Translations under genes and position numbers: made by a program
NCBI GenBank assembly: GCA_023379725.1
Contig: JAMCPC010000012.1
Coordinates: 1 to 12,177 of the forward strand
Direction of reading: 5' to 3'
From: Actinomycetota bacterium
Lineage (GTDB): Bacteria; Actinomycetota; Acidimicrobiia; Acidimicrobiales; JAMCPL01
Length of the DNA stretch: 12,177 bases
Notes under the pieces: generated by a model
What the model was told of the DNA's origin: nothing
What the model saw: only the letters and a program-made list of their open reading frames with translations
The model's database searches: none
In this document: piece after piece, positions 1 through 5,760 of the stretch
How the letters are laid out: each line of letters starts with the position of its first letter
Position numbering within the stretch: position 1 is the stretch's first letter

Positions 1-316
1 ATCTCCCTGGCTGCATAGCCCATGGCGGCACTGCAATTGCATCTCCCAATGCCAGATACTCAGCAGTACCAGCCAGTACAGCGTCCCAGACTGGATCTAC
101 ATCAGGTGGTTCCTGCTCTATGATTTGTGGCTTGGCCCACAAGGGAGCATGCCGAAATTCGCTTACCCACATGCGGATAGCCCCAAAAGTCAGCTGCTGT
201 CCTTTTGGCGTACGATACACCGACCTGATTATACCGGCCACTACAATTGAGTCAACCAATTCATGAGCCGGCGCGTACCTGACATGTTCCAAGGTTGGCA
301 ATACGGCCGCGGACAT
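1..316 (-). CDS. uncharacterised protein, C-terminus beyond left edge (possible antitoxin-like partner)
   Basis: An open frame begins with ATG and runs off the left edge after about 105 codons. The product is soluble, with no signal peptide or membrane segment. It begins MSAAVLPTLEHVRYAPAHEL and contains a short basic stretch (RSVYRTPKGQQ) followed by a Trp/Pro-rich region (FRHAPLWAKPQ, then DPVWDAVLAGTAEYLA and VPPWAM). The segment around 'DPVWDAVLAGTAEYLA...VPPWA' recalls small actinobacterial proteins often found beside nucleotidyltransferase-like toxins (DUF6036/AbiEii-type); that is from memory and is not demonstrated here. If right, the partner would lie left of the window. A near-consensus extended -10 sits six bases before the ATG, which supports this start and suggests a leaderless mRNA. 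It lies on the same strand as the Phd-VapC pair, about 440 bp downstream of it. Confidence 0.6.
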   Translation of the reverse strand, partial: MSAAVLPTLEHVRYAPAHELVDSIVVAGIIRSVYRTPKGQQLTFGAIRMWVSEFRHAPLWAKPQIIEQEPPDVDPVWDAVLAGTAEYLALGDAIAVPPWAMQPGR

Positions 317-322
317 AATTGT

Positions 323-331
323 ATTATATCA
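323..331 (-). promoter_or_regulatory. extended -10 promoter (TGATATAAT), leaderless layout
   Basis: The minus strand reads TG-A-TATAAT, a perfect -10 with the extended TG motif. Exactly six bases separate it from the ATG at 316-314, so transcription is predicted to start at the A of the start codon. A TTGCAC that could serve as -35 (349-354) is 20 bp away, which is too far, but extended -10 promoters tolerate a poor -35. No Shine-Dalgarno sequence is present or possible. Confidence 0.65.
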
Positions 332-757
332 CCTGGGTTCTACATAAAGTGCAACGCCTTAATAGCCTTGACCCAACTTTCGGCTGATGACCACAACGCT
401 CCTGGTAGTGGGTCTGTAGGGTCTTGATTCGGTCACTACAACCTTGCAACTATTTTGTGATTTCTCTTGGTGGTGTCCTTGACCTTCAAGGTGTCGTAGA
501 TCTCCTTGTGACACGCCTAGGGAGTGGAGGAGACCCGCAAATAATGGATCTGGTCCTTATCGTCTGTAAAGATGATGCTGGAGCGTATATGGGTGGAAAG
601 TATGACTATGTAGGGATATCCTCTCTGTTTCAGTAACTCCAGGTTCTTTTTGGTGGCTACAAGTTGGGCTAACAGCTGTGCCAGAATTTGCGATTCGGCA
701 AACCTTTGAAATCTCTCTGAGACATCTGCCAGAGATGATTATCGCAAAACGCATAGC
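332..757. other. no supported gene; possible decayed coding remnant on the minus strand
   Basis: I find no gene here that I would defend. On the minus strand, 517-738 is open for 73 codons but has no start codon, and its translation looks protein-like: an amphipathic stretch (ERFQRFAESQILAQLLAQL) then a hydrophobic/basic one (YPYIVILSTHIRSSIIF). After a single TAG the same frame stays open to a second TAG at 436-438 (EIYDTLKVKDTTKRNHKIVA). A minus-strand ATG at 759-761 overlaps the vapC stop codon and opens only 30 codons in another frame (669-761). A plus-strand frame (424-636) is of similar length and equally unsupported. A frame-broken third gene of the toxin-antitoxin operon would fit, but so would chance open frames. 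Confidence 0.25.
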
Positions 758-1153
758 TCATCGGCCAGGTACCCTCACTGGCAATGACACCGCTGTAGCA
801 GCTTCAATGAGGCGTTGGTCGTATGCAACGAAGTCTGTTAGCTCGTCGACTATAAGCAATGCCGAGGCGAGGTGTAAAGCGTCAAGCGTGCGTAGTACTG
901 AGGTACCAAGCTCGCATGCCATGTCTTGGACTGTCCGATCAAGCGGGACCAAATCAAGGTCATCCATTACCGCTCTAGCTTCTGCCAAGACTCGCTCACC
1001 GAGCCTGTGTGCGGCACGCAGGACTTCAATCCGTCCCAGTTCACTTGTGGCGACGGCCTGTTGAGGTCGCTCGTTGAGCCAAGTAATCAAGGCATCGGTC
1101 TCAACCTCTCTCCTGATCAGTTTCATAATAGCCGAAGAGTCGAAGTAGATCAC
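758..1153 (-). CDS. vapC: VapC-type PIN-domain ribonuclease toxin
   Basis: A 131-residue single PIN domain, the usual length for VapC. VapC toxins are Mg2+-dependent endoribonucleases that stop translation by cutting specific RNAs (often tRNA or rRNA) unless held by their antitoxin. The acidic metal-binding residues are present: D5 in MIYFDSSA, E43 in SELGRIEVLRA, D91 in TLDALHLASAL and D112 in AYDQRL, so the toxin appears intact. The start is GTG, and its GTGA overlaps the antitoxin's TGA stop by 4 bp, so translation is probably coupled and the pair co-transcribed from the promoter at 1442-1450. The RNA target cannot be told from sequence. The family call is secure; activity is inferred from the conserved residues. 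Confidence 0.93.
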   Translation of the reverse strand: MIYFDSSAIMKLIRREVETDALITWLNERPQQAVATSELGRIEVLRAAHRLGERVLAEARAVMDDLDLVPLDRTVQDMACELGTSVLRTLDALHLASALLIVDELTDFVAYDQRLIEAATAVSLPVRVPGR

Positions 1154-1434
1154 GGTTCCTCGCCGCGCTCAGCGTCCAGTAACGCCTGGTTGCTTGGCTT
1201 TCCCTGAACAACCAGCTTGGGCTGGGGCCGACGAAGTCTTCCACTTGAGCTAACTGGTGGAAGTAGCTTTCCGGCGGCACGAAGCCGCTCCCGTGCGCTA
1301 TAAGGTGGATCCGGTGGCGTAAGGAGAGCCACCAGCTCTCCTCGTTCAGTAATCTCAATGCTTTCTCCGGACTTGACCTGGGCCAGATAGCGCGATGCAT
1401 GCTGGCGTAATTCTCTAACACCTACTCTTTGCAT
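1150..1434 (-). CDS. Phd/YefM-type antitoxin of the VapC pair
   Basis: A 94-residue protein whose N-terminus (VGVRELRQHASRYLAQVKSG, then ESIEITERGELVALLTPP) is the classic Phd/YefM fold, which binds operator DNA as a dimer. The basic, Pro-rich C-terminal half (GKLLPPVSSSGRLRRPQPK) would be the disordered toxin-neutralising tail. It comes first in the operon, as is usual, and overlaps vapC by 4 bp. The start is ATG at 1434-1432; an extended -10 ends seven bases upstream and leaves no room for a Shine-Dalgarno sequence, so the mRNA is probably leaderless or nearly so. A perfect inverted repeat covers this -10, so autorepression by the antitoxin or the complex is likely, as in other Phd-type modules. 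It may also be annotated VapB. Confidence 0.92.
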   Translation of the reverse strand: MQRVGVRELRQHASRYLAQVKSGESIEITERGELVALLTPPDPPYSARERLRAAGKLLPPVSSSGRLRRPQPKLVVQGKPSNQALLDAERGEEP

Positions 1435-1439
1435 GTCTT

Positions 1440-1468
1440 ATAGTATAGCACATGAGGTGCTATACTAT
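1440..1468. promoter_or_regulatory. perfect 12-bp inverted repeat, probable antitoxin operator
   Basis: ATAGTATAGCAC (1440-1451) and GTGCTATACTAT (1457-1468) are exact reverse complements separated by 5 bp (ATGAG). The left arm contains the -10 of the antitoxin gene, so a bound dimer would block RNA polymerase. Each arm also carries TGC-TATACT reading outward, so the element could drive transcription in both directions. Position and symmetry fit the autoregulatory operator of a Phd-family antitoxin. Confidence 0.8.
1442..1450 (-). promoter_or_regulatory. extended -10 promoter of the antitoxin-toxin operon
   Basis: The minus strand reads TG-C-TATACT, ending seven bases before the ATG at 1434. 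The predicted transcription start is at or one base before the start codon. It lies inside the operator's left arm. Confidence 0.65.
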
Positions 1469-1591
1469 CCTTTGAGCAGTTTGAGTACATTGCCTCGGCA
1501 ATACCGCGTACCTGGTCACAGTTGAAGAGTCTGGTAATTGACGATCGACTTGCCGGTACCCAGAGCCTGCACCACACTAGCCACCGTTGTA

Positions 1592-1600
1592 TGATATACT
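1592..1600 (+). promoter_or_regulatory. candidate extended -10 promoter of the helicase gene
   Basis: The plus strand reads TG-A-TATACT, predicting transcription from about 1607, roughly 160 bases before the helicase start. It is bracketed by the inverted hexamers CCACCG (1581-1586) and CGGTGG (1609-1614), which could be a repressor site. No good -35 lies 17 bp upstream. The match to the extended -10 boxes at other genes here is the main support. Confidence 0.4.
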
Positions 1601-1606
1601 ATTTAT

Positions 1607-1766
1607 ATCGGTGGCAGTAGTTGCCATCACTCAGTGGGCGAGTGGCCCACGCGGTTGCTTGTGCAAGTAGTTCTTTCGTTTTTTGGCGATTCCATATATT
1701 TGGGATATAGCTACTCGTAAACATCTTTAGCACGATGTGGCCAACGAACTACTATGGAGTAATACT
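1607..1766 (+). promoter_or_regulatory. long, possibly structured 5' leader of the helicase mRNA
   Basis: If transcription starts near 1607, the helicase mRNA has a leader of about 160 nt. It contains three local stems: GTGGGC/GCCCAC (1634-1639 with 1645-1650), TTGC/GCAA (1655-1658 with 1663-1666) and TATAT/ATATA (1695-1699 with 1705-1709). There is also an 8-bp long-range complement, AGTAGTTC (1666-1673) with GAACTACT (1746-1753), whose 3' side ends three bases before the GGAG ribosome-binding site. The T-rich run at about 1671-1684 follows the first two stems and could act as an attenuator. Long leaders that sense cold or the helicase itself are known for other bacterial DEAD-box genes; a similar role here is inference. 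Confidence 0.35.
1756..1759 (+). promoter_or_regulatory. Shine-Dalgarno GGAG that sets the helicase start
   Basis: GGAG lies seven bases before ATG at 1767. An upstream in-frame GTG at 1737 has no such site, so 1767 is preferred. Confidence 0.75.
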
Positions 1767-3458
1767 ATGTCAGATACTGCAGGGCGCGAGCGCGCGTCCT
1801 TTCGTAATAAATCCCAGCGGTCAGCTAATCGCCGCTCCTCAATACCTGCTTTTGGAGGTGGTGGACAAGACACCAGTTCCGGTAGGCGATCCGGCAGGCG
1901 CAACGGCTCCAAGCCGGCATTTGCAGGTGCAGGGTCAGCAGCAGGTTCAGGTGCAGCAGGCAGTGCCAGTGGTAGGCGATCCGGCAGGCGTAATGGCTCC
2001 AAGCCAGCATTCGCAGGTGCAGGTTCGGGTGCAGGGAGGACATCAGGCAGTACCAGAAGGAAGTTTACCGATCGCCGTAATGCCGTAAAACGCCAAGATA
2101 CAGGAGCAGTAGCTCAGGGGAACCCTTTGGGTAGTTCTCTGGAAGACTCTCTGGACAACGCACTGGATGCAACAGCACCAGTCGTAACTACATTCGCCGA
2201 GTGCGGACTTACCGCATCGCTCGTTTCAGCGCTTGCCAGGAACGGTATTCATGCGCCCTTCGCAATCCAGGCAAGCGCCTTGCCGGATGCCCTTTCAGGC
2301 CGGGATGTACTGGGCCGTGCACAGACCGGATCAGGCAAGACTCTTGCCTTTGGTCTTCCGATGATTGCTCGCCTGGCCGCTGCAGGAGGAGTGAAAGTAA
2401 GGACACCGCGTGGTTTGGTCCTCGTTCCCACTCGCGAATTGGCGCAGCAGGTGGCTGACGTGCTCGCTCCGCTCGGTAGCGAGGTTGGTATTCGGGTGAC
2501 CACGGTATACGGCGGTGCGCCCATAGGCAGGCAGATGGACCGTCTACGGCGAGGAACGGATATAGTCGTCGCCACGCCAGGCCGGCTCATTGACCTGCTT
2601 GAACGTCGTGCCTGCAGGATTGATTCTGTGGAAATAACAGTGCTCGACGAGGCTGACCATATGGCCGACCTTGGCTTCCTTCCGGCGGTCACGCGAATAC
2701 TGAATGCTACGCCAGCAATAGGACAGCGGATGTTCTTCTCTGCCACTCTGGACCGAGATGTGGAACGGCTTATGCGTACTTACCTGTCTGACCCTGCCAT
2801 ACATGCAGTCGCGACCGCTAACTCAGCCGTAGAATCAGCAGAACACTGCGCGTTCGTCCTGCCTGCACAGGACAAAGTCACTCTGGCGGCTGAAATTGCT
2901 GCACGCCCGGAGCGGACCCTGTTCTTCGTACGGACAAAACACGGAGCAGATAGACTAGCTAAGCAACTTACCCGTGCGGGAGTCGATTCCACCTCCATCC
3001 ACGGCAATCTCAGCCAGAACCAGCGTCAGCGAGCGCTGTCGAGTTTCGCTGCAGGTAGGCCACGCGTCCTCGTGGCAACTGATGTCGCAGCACGAGGTAT
3101 ACATGTGGACGATGTGAGTCTCGTAGTACACTTTGATCCGCCTAGTACCCACAAAGACTACCTGCACCGTTCTGGACGTACAGCCAGGGCAGGAGCATCT
3201 GGTACGGTAGTATCCCTTGTCGAGCCGTCACAGGTACGCGATGTCGAACGGATGCACGATACAGTTGGCATCACGGCACGATGGGATCGGATCGTGATCT
3301 CCCAGGAGATATGTCCCGTGCCTACTGCAATAAGGCAATCCCTGAGCCTGGTGTGCGACCACGGGAATGGTGCCGCCGGTAGTGTCAAAAAGAAGAGTGG
3401 CAACAGTAGCAATCATGGACATGACAGTAGTAATGATAGTCAGGTTCGCCAGTCATAG
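1767..3458 (+). CDS. DEAD-box ATP-dependent RNA helicase
   Basis: A 563-residue protein with both RecA-like helicase domains. Motifs in order: Q-motif region (about 142-168), AQTGSGKT (185-192, ATP binding), PTRELA (221-226), TPGR (270-273), DEAD (294-297, ATP hydrolysis), SAT (325-327), ATDVAARG (437-444) and HRSGRTAR (467-474). All are intact, so an active cytoplasmic RNA unwinding enzyme (ribosome assembly, mRNA decay or cold growth) is expected. The core is flanked by basic, low-complexity tails. The N-terminal 140 residues are Gly/Ser/Arg-rich and hold two copies of an RRSGRRNGSKPAFAGAGS block; the C-terminal tail of about 25 residues is Ser/Asn-rich with KKK. Such tails usually bind RNA. 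It resembles the DeaD/RhlE/CsdA group, but I cannot assign one. It stands alone, after a probable long leader, and converges on mrp. Confidence 0.96.
   Translation: MSDTAGRERASFRNKSQRSANRRSSIPAFGGGGQDTSSGRRSGRRNGSKPAFAGAGSAAGSGAAGSASGRRSGRRNGSKPAFAGAGSGAGRTSGSTRRKFTDRRNAVKRQDTGAVAQGNPLGSSLEDSLDNALDATAPVVTTFAECGLTASLVSALARNGIHAPFAIQASALPDALSGRDVLGRAQTGSGKTLAFGLPMIARLAAAGGVKVRTPRGLVLVPTRELAQQVADVLAPLGSEVGIRVTTVYGGAPIGRQMDRLRRGTDIVVATPGRLIDLLERRACRIDSVEITVLDEADHMADLGFLPAVTRILNATPAIGQRMFFSATLDRDVERLMRTYLSDPAIHAVATANSAVESAEHCAFVLPAQDKVTLAAEIAARPERTLFFVRTKHGADRLAKQLTRAGVDSTSIHGNLSQNQRQRALSSFAAGRPRVLVATDVAARGIHVDDVSLVVHFDPPSTHKDYLHRSGRTARAGASGTVVSLVEPSQVRDVERMHDTVGITARWDRIVISQEICPVPTAIRQSLSLVCDHGNGAAGSVKKKSGNSSNHGHDSSNDSQVRQS
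1881..2023 (+). repeat. two-copy 90-bp-period repeat in the helicase N-terminal tail
   Basis: A block of about 53 bp at 1881-1933 recurs at 1971-2023. The copies differ at four positions, all synonymous, so both encode the same Arg/Gly/Ser-rich peptide. The intervening sequence is also Gly/Ala/Ser-rich. Confidence 0.85.
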
Positions 3459-3519
3459 TAACGGCGTCAGTACTGGTAGTAGGTTGAGATGATCCTTAAA
3501 AGGAGATGGACCAGAACCA

Positions 3520-4413
3520 CTAATGTAGTCGCAATTCCCTTTTGCGTATCTTGGATGGCTTCATTGCGACAACTTTTTCTGCCAGTTTTCTGTATGCGTC
3601 TTTGCATGCGTCAGCTATTTCATTTTCAAGTGGAGCGCTCAGCATTATAGGCTTCGCCTCAGAATCATCAGAATCAGCTATATGGCCACTGCCCGGATGG
3701 TTACTGTCTGTATGGTCGCTCTTCGTATGATCATCTTCCGAACTATCGTTCTTCGGGTCGTAATATAGTGGAATTTGTGCCAGTAACGGAACTGAGTACT
3801 CGTCTGCAAGCTTTTGACCTCCTCCCTTGCCAAACAGAGTGTATTTTGTTCCATCGCGACCAATAAACCAGGACATGTTTTCTACTATGCCCTGGAGCTT
3901 GACCTTCAGCTTTATAGATGCAGCAGCAGCTCGGGATGCCACTGCACGAGCATCGCGTTTGGGAGTGGTGACGAGAACTACCTCCATTCGCGGTAATAAC
4001 TCTGCAAGCGACAGCAATACGTCACCCGTACCGGGAGGCATATCAATTAAGAGATAGTCAATATCACCCCAGTCCACTTCGGTGAGGAATTGCTGTAATA
4101 TGCCGTGCAGCATGGGCCCACGCCATATGATCGGCTGGTTGTTCTCTACCAGCATGGACATGGACAGACATTTAATACCATGAATTGTCGGCGGTACAAG
4201 ACTGTTGGCATTAGAGGCAGATAGCTGTTCGCGTGTGTTTAATATATTAGTTAGAGAAGAGCCGTATATGTCGGCATCAAGCAGTCCTATGTTTAGTGAA
4301 CGCTCTGCCATAGCCAACGCCAGATTGATTGATACTGTGGATTTTCCGACTCCACCCTTGCCAGAGGATACAGCAATGATCCTGGTAGGAGAGTCCTTGT
4401 CTGTAATTGGCAT
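3520..4413 (-). CDS. mrp: Mrp/ApbC (NBP35-like) P-loop ATPase, Fe-S cluster carrier family
   Basis: A cytoplasmic ATPase of about 297 residues in the MinD/Mrp family, which binds and transfers Fe-S clusters. Seen from the ATG: deviant Walker A GKGGVGKS (18-25), DADIYG (46-51), WRGPML (97-102), DMPPGTGD (124-131) and FGKGGGQKLA (194-203), all Mrp hallmarks. Two departures stand out. There is no N-terminal DUF59/MIP18 domain, which makes it shorter than many homologues. And the segment after ENMSWF, where many Mrp proteins carry Cys-x-x-Cys, reads IGRDGTKY with no cysteine; I recall that actinobacterial Mrp proteins also lack it. A Ser/Asp/His-rich repeat lies at 227-246. An in-frame GTG at 4428 would add five residues; the ATG is preferred because GGTGG lies 11 bases upstream. 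It diverges from the cysteine desulfurase gene, which fits an Fe-S role. Confidence 0.93.
   Translation of the reverse strand: MPITDKDSPTRIIAVSSGKGGVGKSTVSINLALAMAERSLNIGLLDADIYGSSLTNILNTREQLSASNANSLVPPTIHGIKCLSMSMLVENNQPIIWRGPMLHGILQQFLTEVDWGDIDYLLIDMPPGTGDVLLSLAELLPRMEVVLVTTPKRDARAVASRAAAASIKLKVKLQGIVENMSWFIGRDGTKYTLFGKGGGQKLADEYSVPLLAQIPLYYDPKNDSSEDDHTKSDHTDSNHPGSGHIADSDDSEAKPIMLSAPLENEIADACKDAYRKLAEKVVAMKPSKIRKRELRLH
3676..3735 (-). repeat. 15-bp-period tandem repeat encoding a His pentapeptide in Mrp
   Basis: Four successive codon quintets read DDHTK, SDHTD, SNHPG and SGHIA, with a histidine at the third place of each and small or acidic residues around it. An acidic DSDDSE stretch follows. 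The insertion lies between the FGKGGG...PLLAQIPLYYDP region and the C-terminal helices, away from the ATP site. Confidence 0.75.
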
Positions 4414-4428
4414 CAGCCGGCAATCCAC

Positions 4429-4546
4429 CAGTAAGTGCCGATTGTCGGCGAGTTCTCGAGAGTGTTCATTGTTACATCATATCTGATTTTCAGTTCAAGT
4501 GAATCTAGTGGTCAATCCCGCCAGCCAGATGATGCCCCTGGAGTGA
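4429..4546. promoter_or_regulatory. divergent mrp / cysteine desulfurase intergenic region
   Basis: This spacer must hold the mrp promoter. A possible minus-strand -10 is TATGAT at 4481-4476, with no well-spaced -35. A hairpin GCCGA-TTG-TCGGC (4437-4449) would lie in the mrp leader, and the 8-bp palindrome TCTCGAGA sits at 4454-4461. I see no match to a known Fe-S regulator site that I could defend. Confidence 0.35.
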
Positions 4547-4555
4547 TGTTAAAAT
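4547..4555 (+). promoter_or_regulatory. extended -10 promoter of the cysteine desulfurase gene, leaderless layout
   Basis: TG-T-TAAAAT ends five bases before ATG at 4561, so the predicted transcript would begin within a base of the start codon. This supports 4561 over the in-frame ATG at 4546, which would lie inside the promoter and has a GGAG only two bases away. Confidence 0.5.
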
Positions 4556-4560
4556 TGCAT

Positions 4561-5760
4561 ATGGTCACTGGACATGGCAGATCGGATCGCATCTATCTTG
4601 ATTACGCATCTACATCCCCACCTCGCGATGTAGCCGTGAATGCCGTAGCCGACCTTCTTGGCGAGAAGCAATTTGGTGATCCATCACGTAACTACTACGA
4701 AGCTATGCTTATAAGAGAGCATATAGAACGTGCTCGTGAGAGTGTGGCCGACCTTATAGGTGCAAAAGCACGAAATGTAGTGTTTACCTCTTCGGGTACC
4801 GAGGCGATCAACTTGGCGATATATAATGCTGCCCGGTATGTAGATACCCATACATTACCCAATTCAAATGGGGGTAGGAGCGTAATTTTATGTACCGAGC
4901 TGGATCACTCGTCTATTAGACTGGGGGCAGAATTATGGGGAGTCCCCTACCATGTTCCGGTCAACCCAGAAACAGCACAGCCAGACATAGGCATATTACG
5001 AGAAATGCTTGCAGATTACAAGCGCAATAAGGTAGCTGTAGCTTTGGTGAATTGTCAGGTAATCAACCATGAAAGCGGCACTCTTCAGCCATTTAGAGAG
5101 ATAATTGATATATGTAGAGAATTCGAAACTCCCGTTCATGTCGATGCGTGCAATGCAATAGGTTATGAATTGCTTGAGGAGAAGCTGCAGGACGTCGATT
5201 ATGTGAGCATGACAGCGCATAAGTTGGGTGCATTTTCGGGTATCGGTGCGTTGATCGTCAAGGGGAATATTCGAATTAAGCCGATCATCGTAGGTGCCGC
5301 TCAAGAACGTATGAGGCGAGCCGGTATGGAGAACTACTTGGGCATCCATGCCTTTGGTACTGTATGCCGCCAGATGTCAGAGGATTCCTTTATTGCTTCG
5401 GAATTGACAAGATATCGTGAGCTACTTAAGCCGTTGCGTCTATTCGTAGAGCAGTCTCCATACATGGAGTTACTTCCATTCGATGACAATATGGCTTCAA
5501 ACTACCTATTAATTTCATTGAACAACGTCAAGGCTGAAGCTGTGTTAATCGGACTGGACAAAGAGGGGATTTCGGTTCATTCTGGTTCGTCGTGTTCGTC
5601 GGAACCGTTTTCTCCCCCCAGTGGTTTTTCTGCGCTTGGGATCGATGTCGATTCGATATTACGGATCTCAGTAGGATGGGCCACCCGCGAAAAAGATATT
5701 AAGGTATTCACCTCTAAGCTGGAGGAGATTACTTCAAATATGAGTGCGTTTTTGAACTAA
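4561..5760 (+). CDS. NifS/IscS-like cysteine desulfurase (class V aminotransferase fold)
   Basis: A 399-residue PLP enzyme that should take sulfur from L-cysteine as an enzyme persulfide for Fe-S clusters or other thio-cofactors. Seen: YLDYASTSPP at the N-terminus, TSSGTEA (76-82, PLP phosphate binding), E113-x-x-H116 (PLP ring stacking), the NxE-type N169-H-E171-S-G, HVDA with D195, the PLP lysine K221 in TAHKLGAF, QERMRRAGMEN, and the catalytic cysteine C345 in SGSSCSSE. All key residues are present. The loop after the cysteine (EPFSPPSGFSALG) differs slightly from the usual 'SLEPSHVL' type. Several in-frame starts exist upstream (4435, 4546); 4561 keeps the normal N-terminus and fits the promoter. 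It diverges from mrp, and its last 32 bases overlap the end of dxs. Substrate partners cannot be inferred. Confidence 0.93.
   Translation: MVTGHGRSDRIYLDYASTSPPRDVAVNAVADLLGEKQFGDPSRNYYEAMLIREHIERARESVADLIGAKARNVVFTSSGTEAINLAIYNAARYVDTHTLPNSNGGRSVILCTELDHSSIRLGAELWGVPYHVPVNPETAQPDIGILREMLADYKRNKVAVALVNCQVINHESGTLQPFREIIDICREFETPVHVDACNAIGYELLEEKLQDVDYVSMTAHKLGAFSGIGALIVKGNIRIKPIIVGAAQERMRRAGMENYLGIHAFGTVCRQMSEDSFIASELTRYRELLKPLRLFVEQSPYMELLPFDDNMASNYLLISLNNVKAEAVLIGLDKEGISVHSGSSCSSEPFSPPSGFSALGIDVDSILRISVGWATREKDIKVFTSKLEEITSNMSAFLN

Noticed and set aside
424..636. Plus-strand 70-residue frame downstream of vapC
   Set aside because: No ribosome-binding site or promoter layout, start is TTG, and the opposite strand is open over the same region. 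No recognisable family.
758..1153. Inactivated toxin
   Set aside because: All four expected acidic PIN residues are present, and the frame is intact with normal length.
1469..1614. Minus-strand open stretches that look protein-like, including a piece with GTGKS (about 1500-1600) and another reading through the operator into the antitoxin start
   Set aside because: They are in different frames, lack starts, and the GTGKS does not fit a full Walker A spacing. They overlap the operator and the candidate helicase promoter, so chance is the simpler explanation.
1634..1684. Intrinsic terminator (stem 1634-1650 then T-rich run)
   Set aside because: The T run begins about 20 bases after the strong stem, and the second stem is only 4 bp, so it is not a convincing terminator. 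It is kept only as a possible leader element.
1737..1766. Upstream GTG start adding ten residues to the helicase
   Set aside because: No Shine-Dalgarno precedes it, while GGAG sits correctly before the ATG at 1767.
1881..2023. CRISPR-like repeat
   Set aside because: Only two copies, both in frame inside a coding sequence, with low-complexity rather than unique spacer sequence.
3459..3519. Bidirectional terminator between the helicase and mrp
   Set aside because: Only an 8-bp palindrome (CAGTACTG, 3468-3475) with no stable stem or T run.
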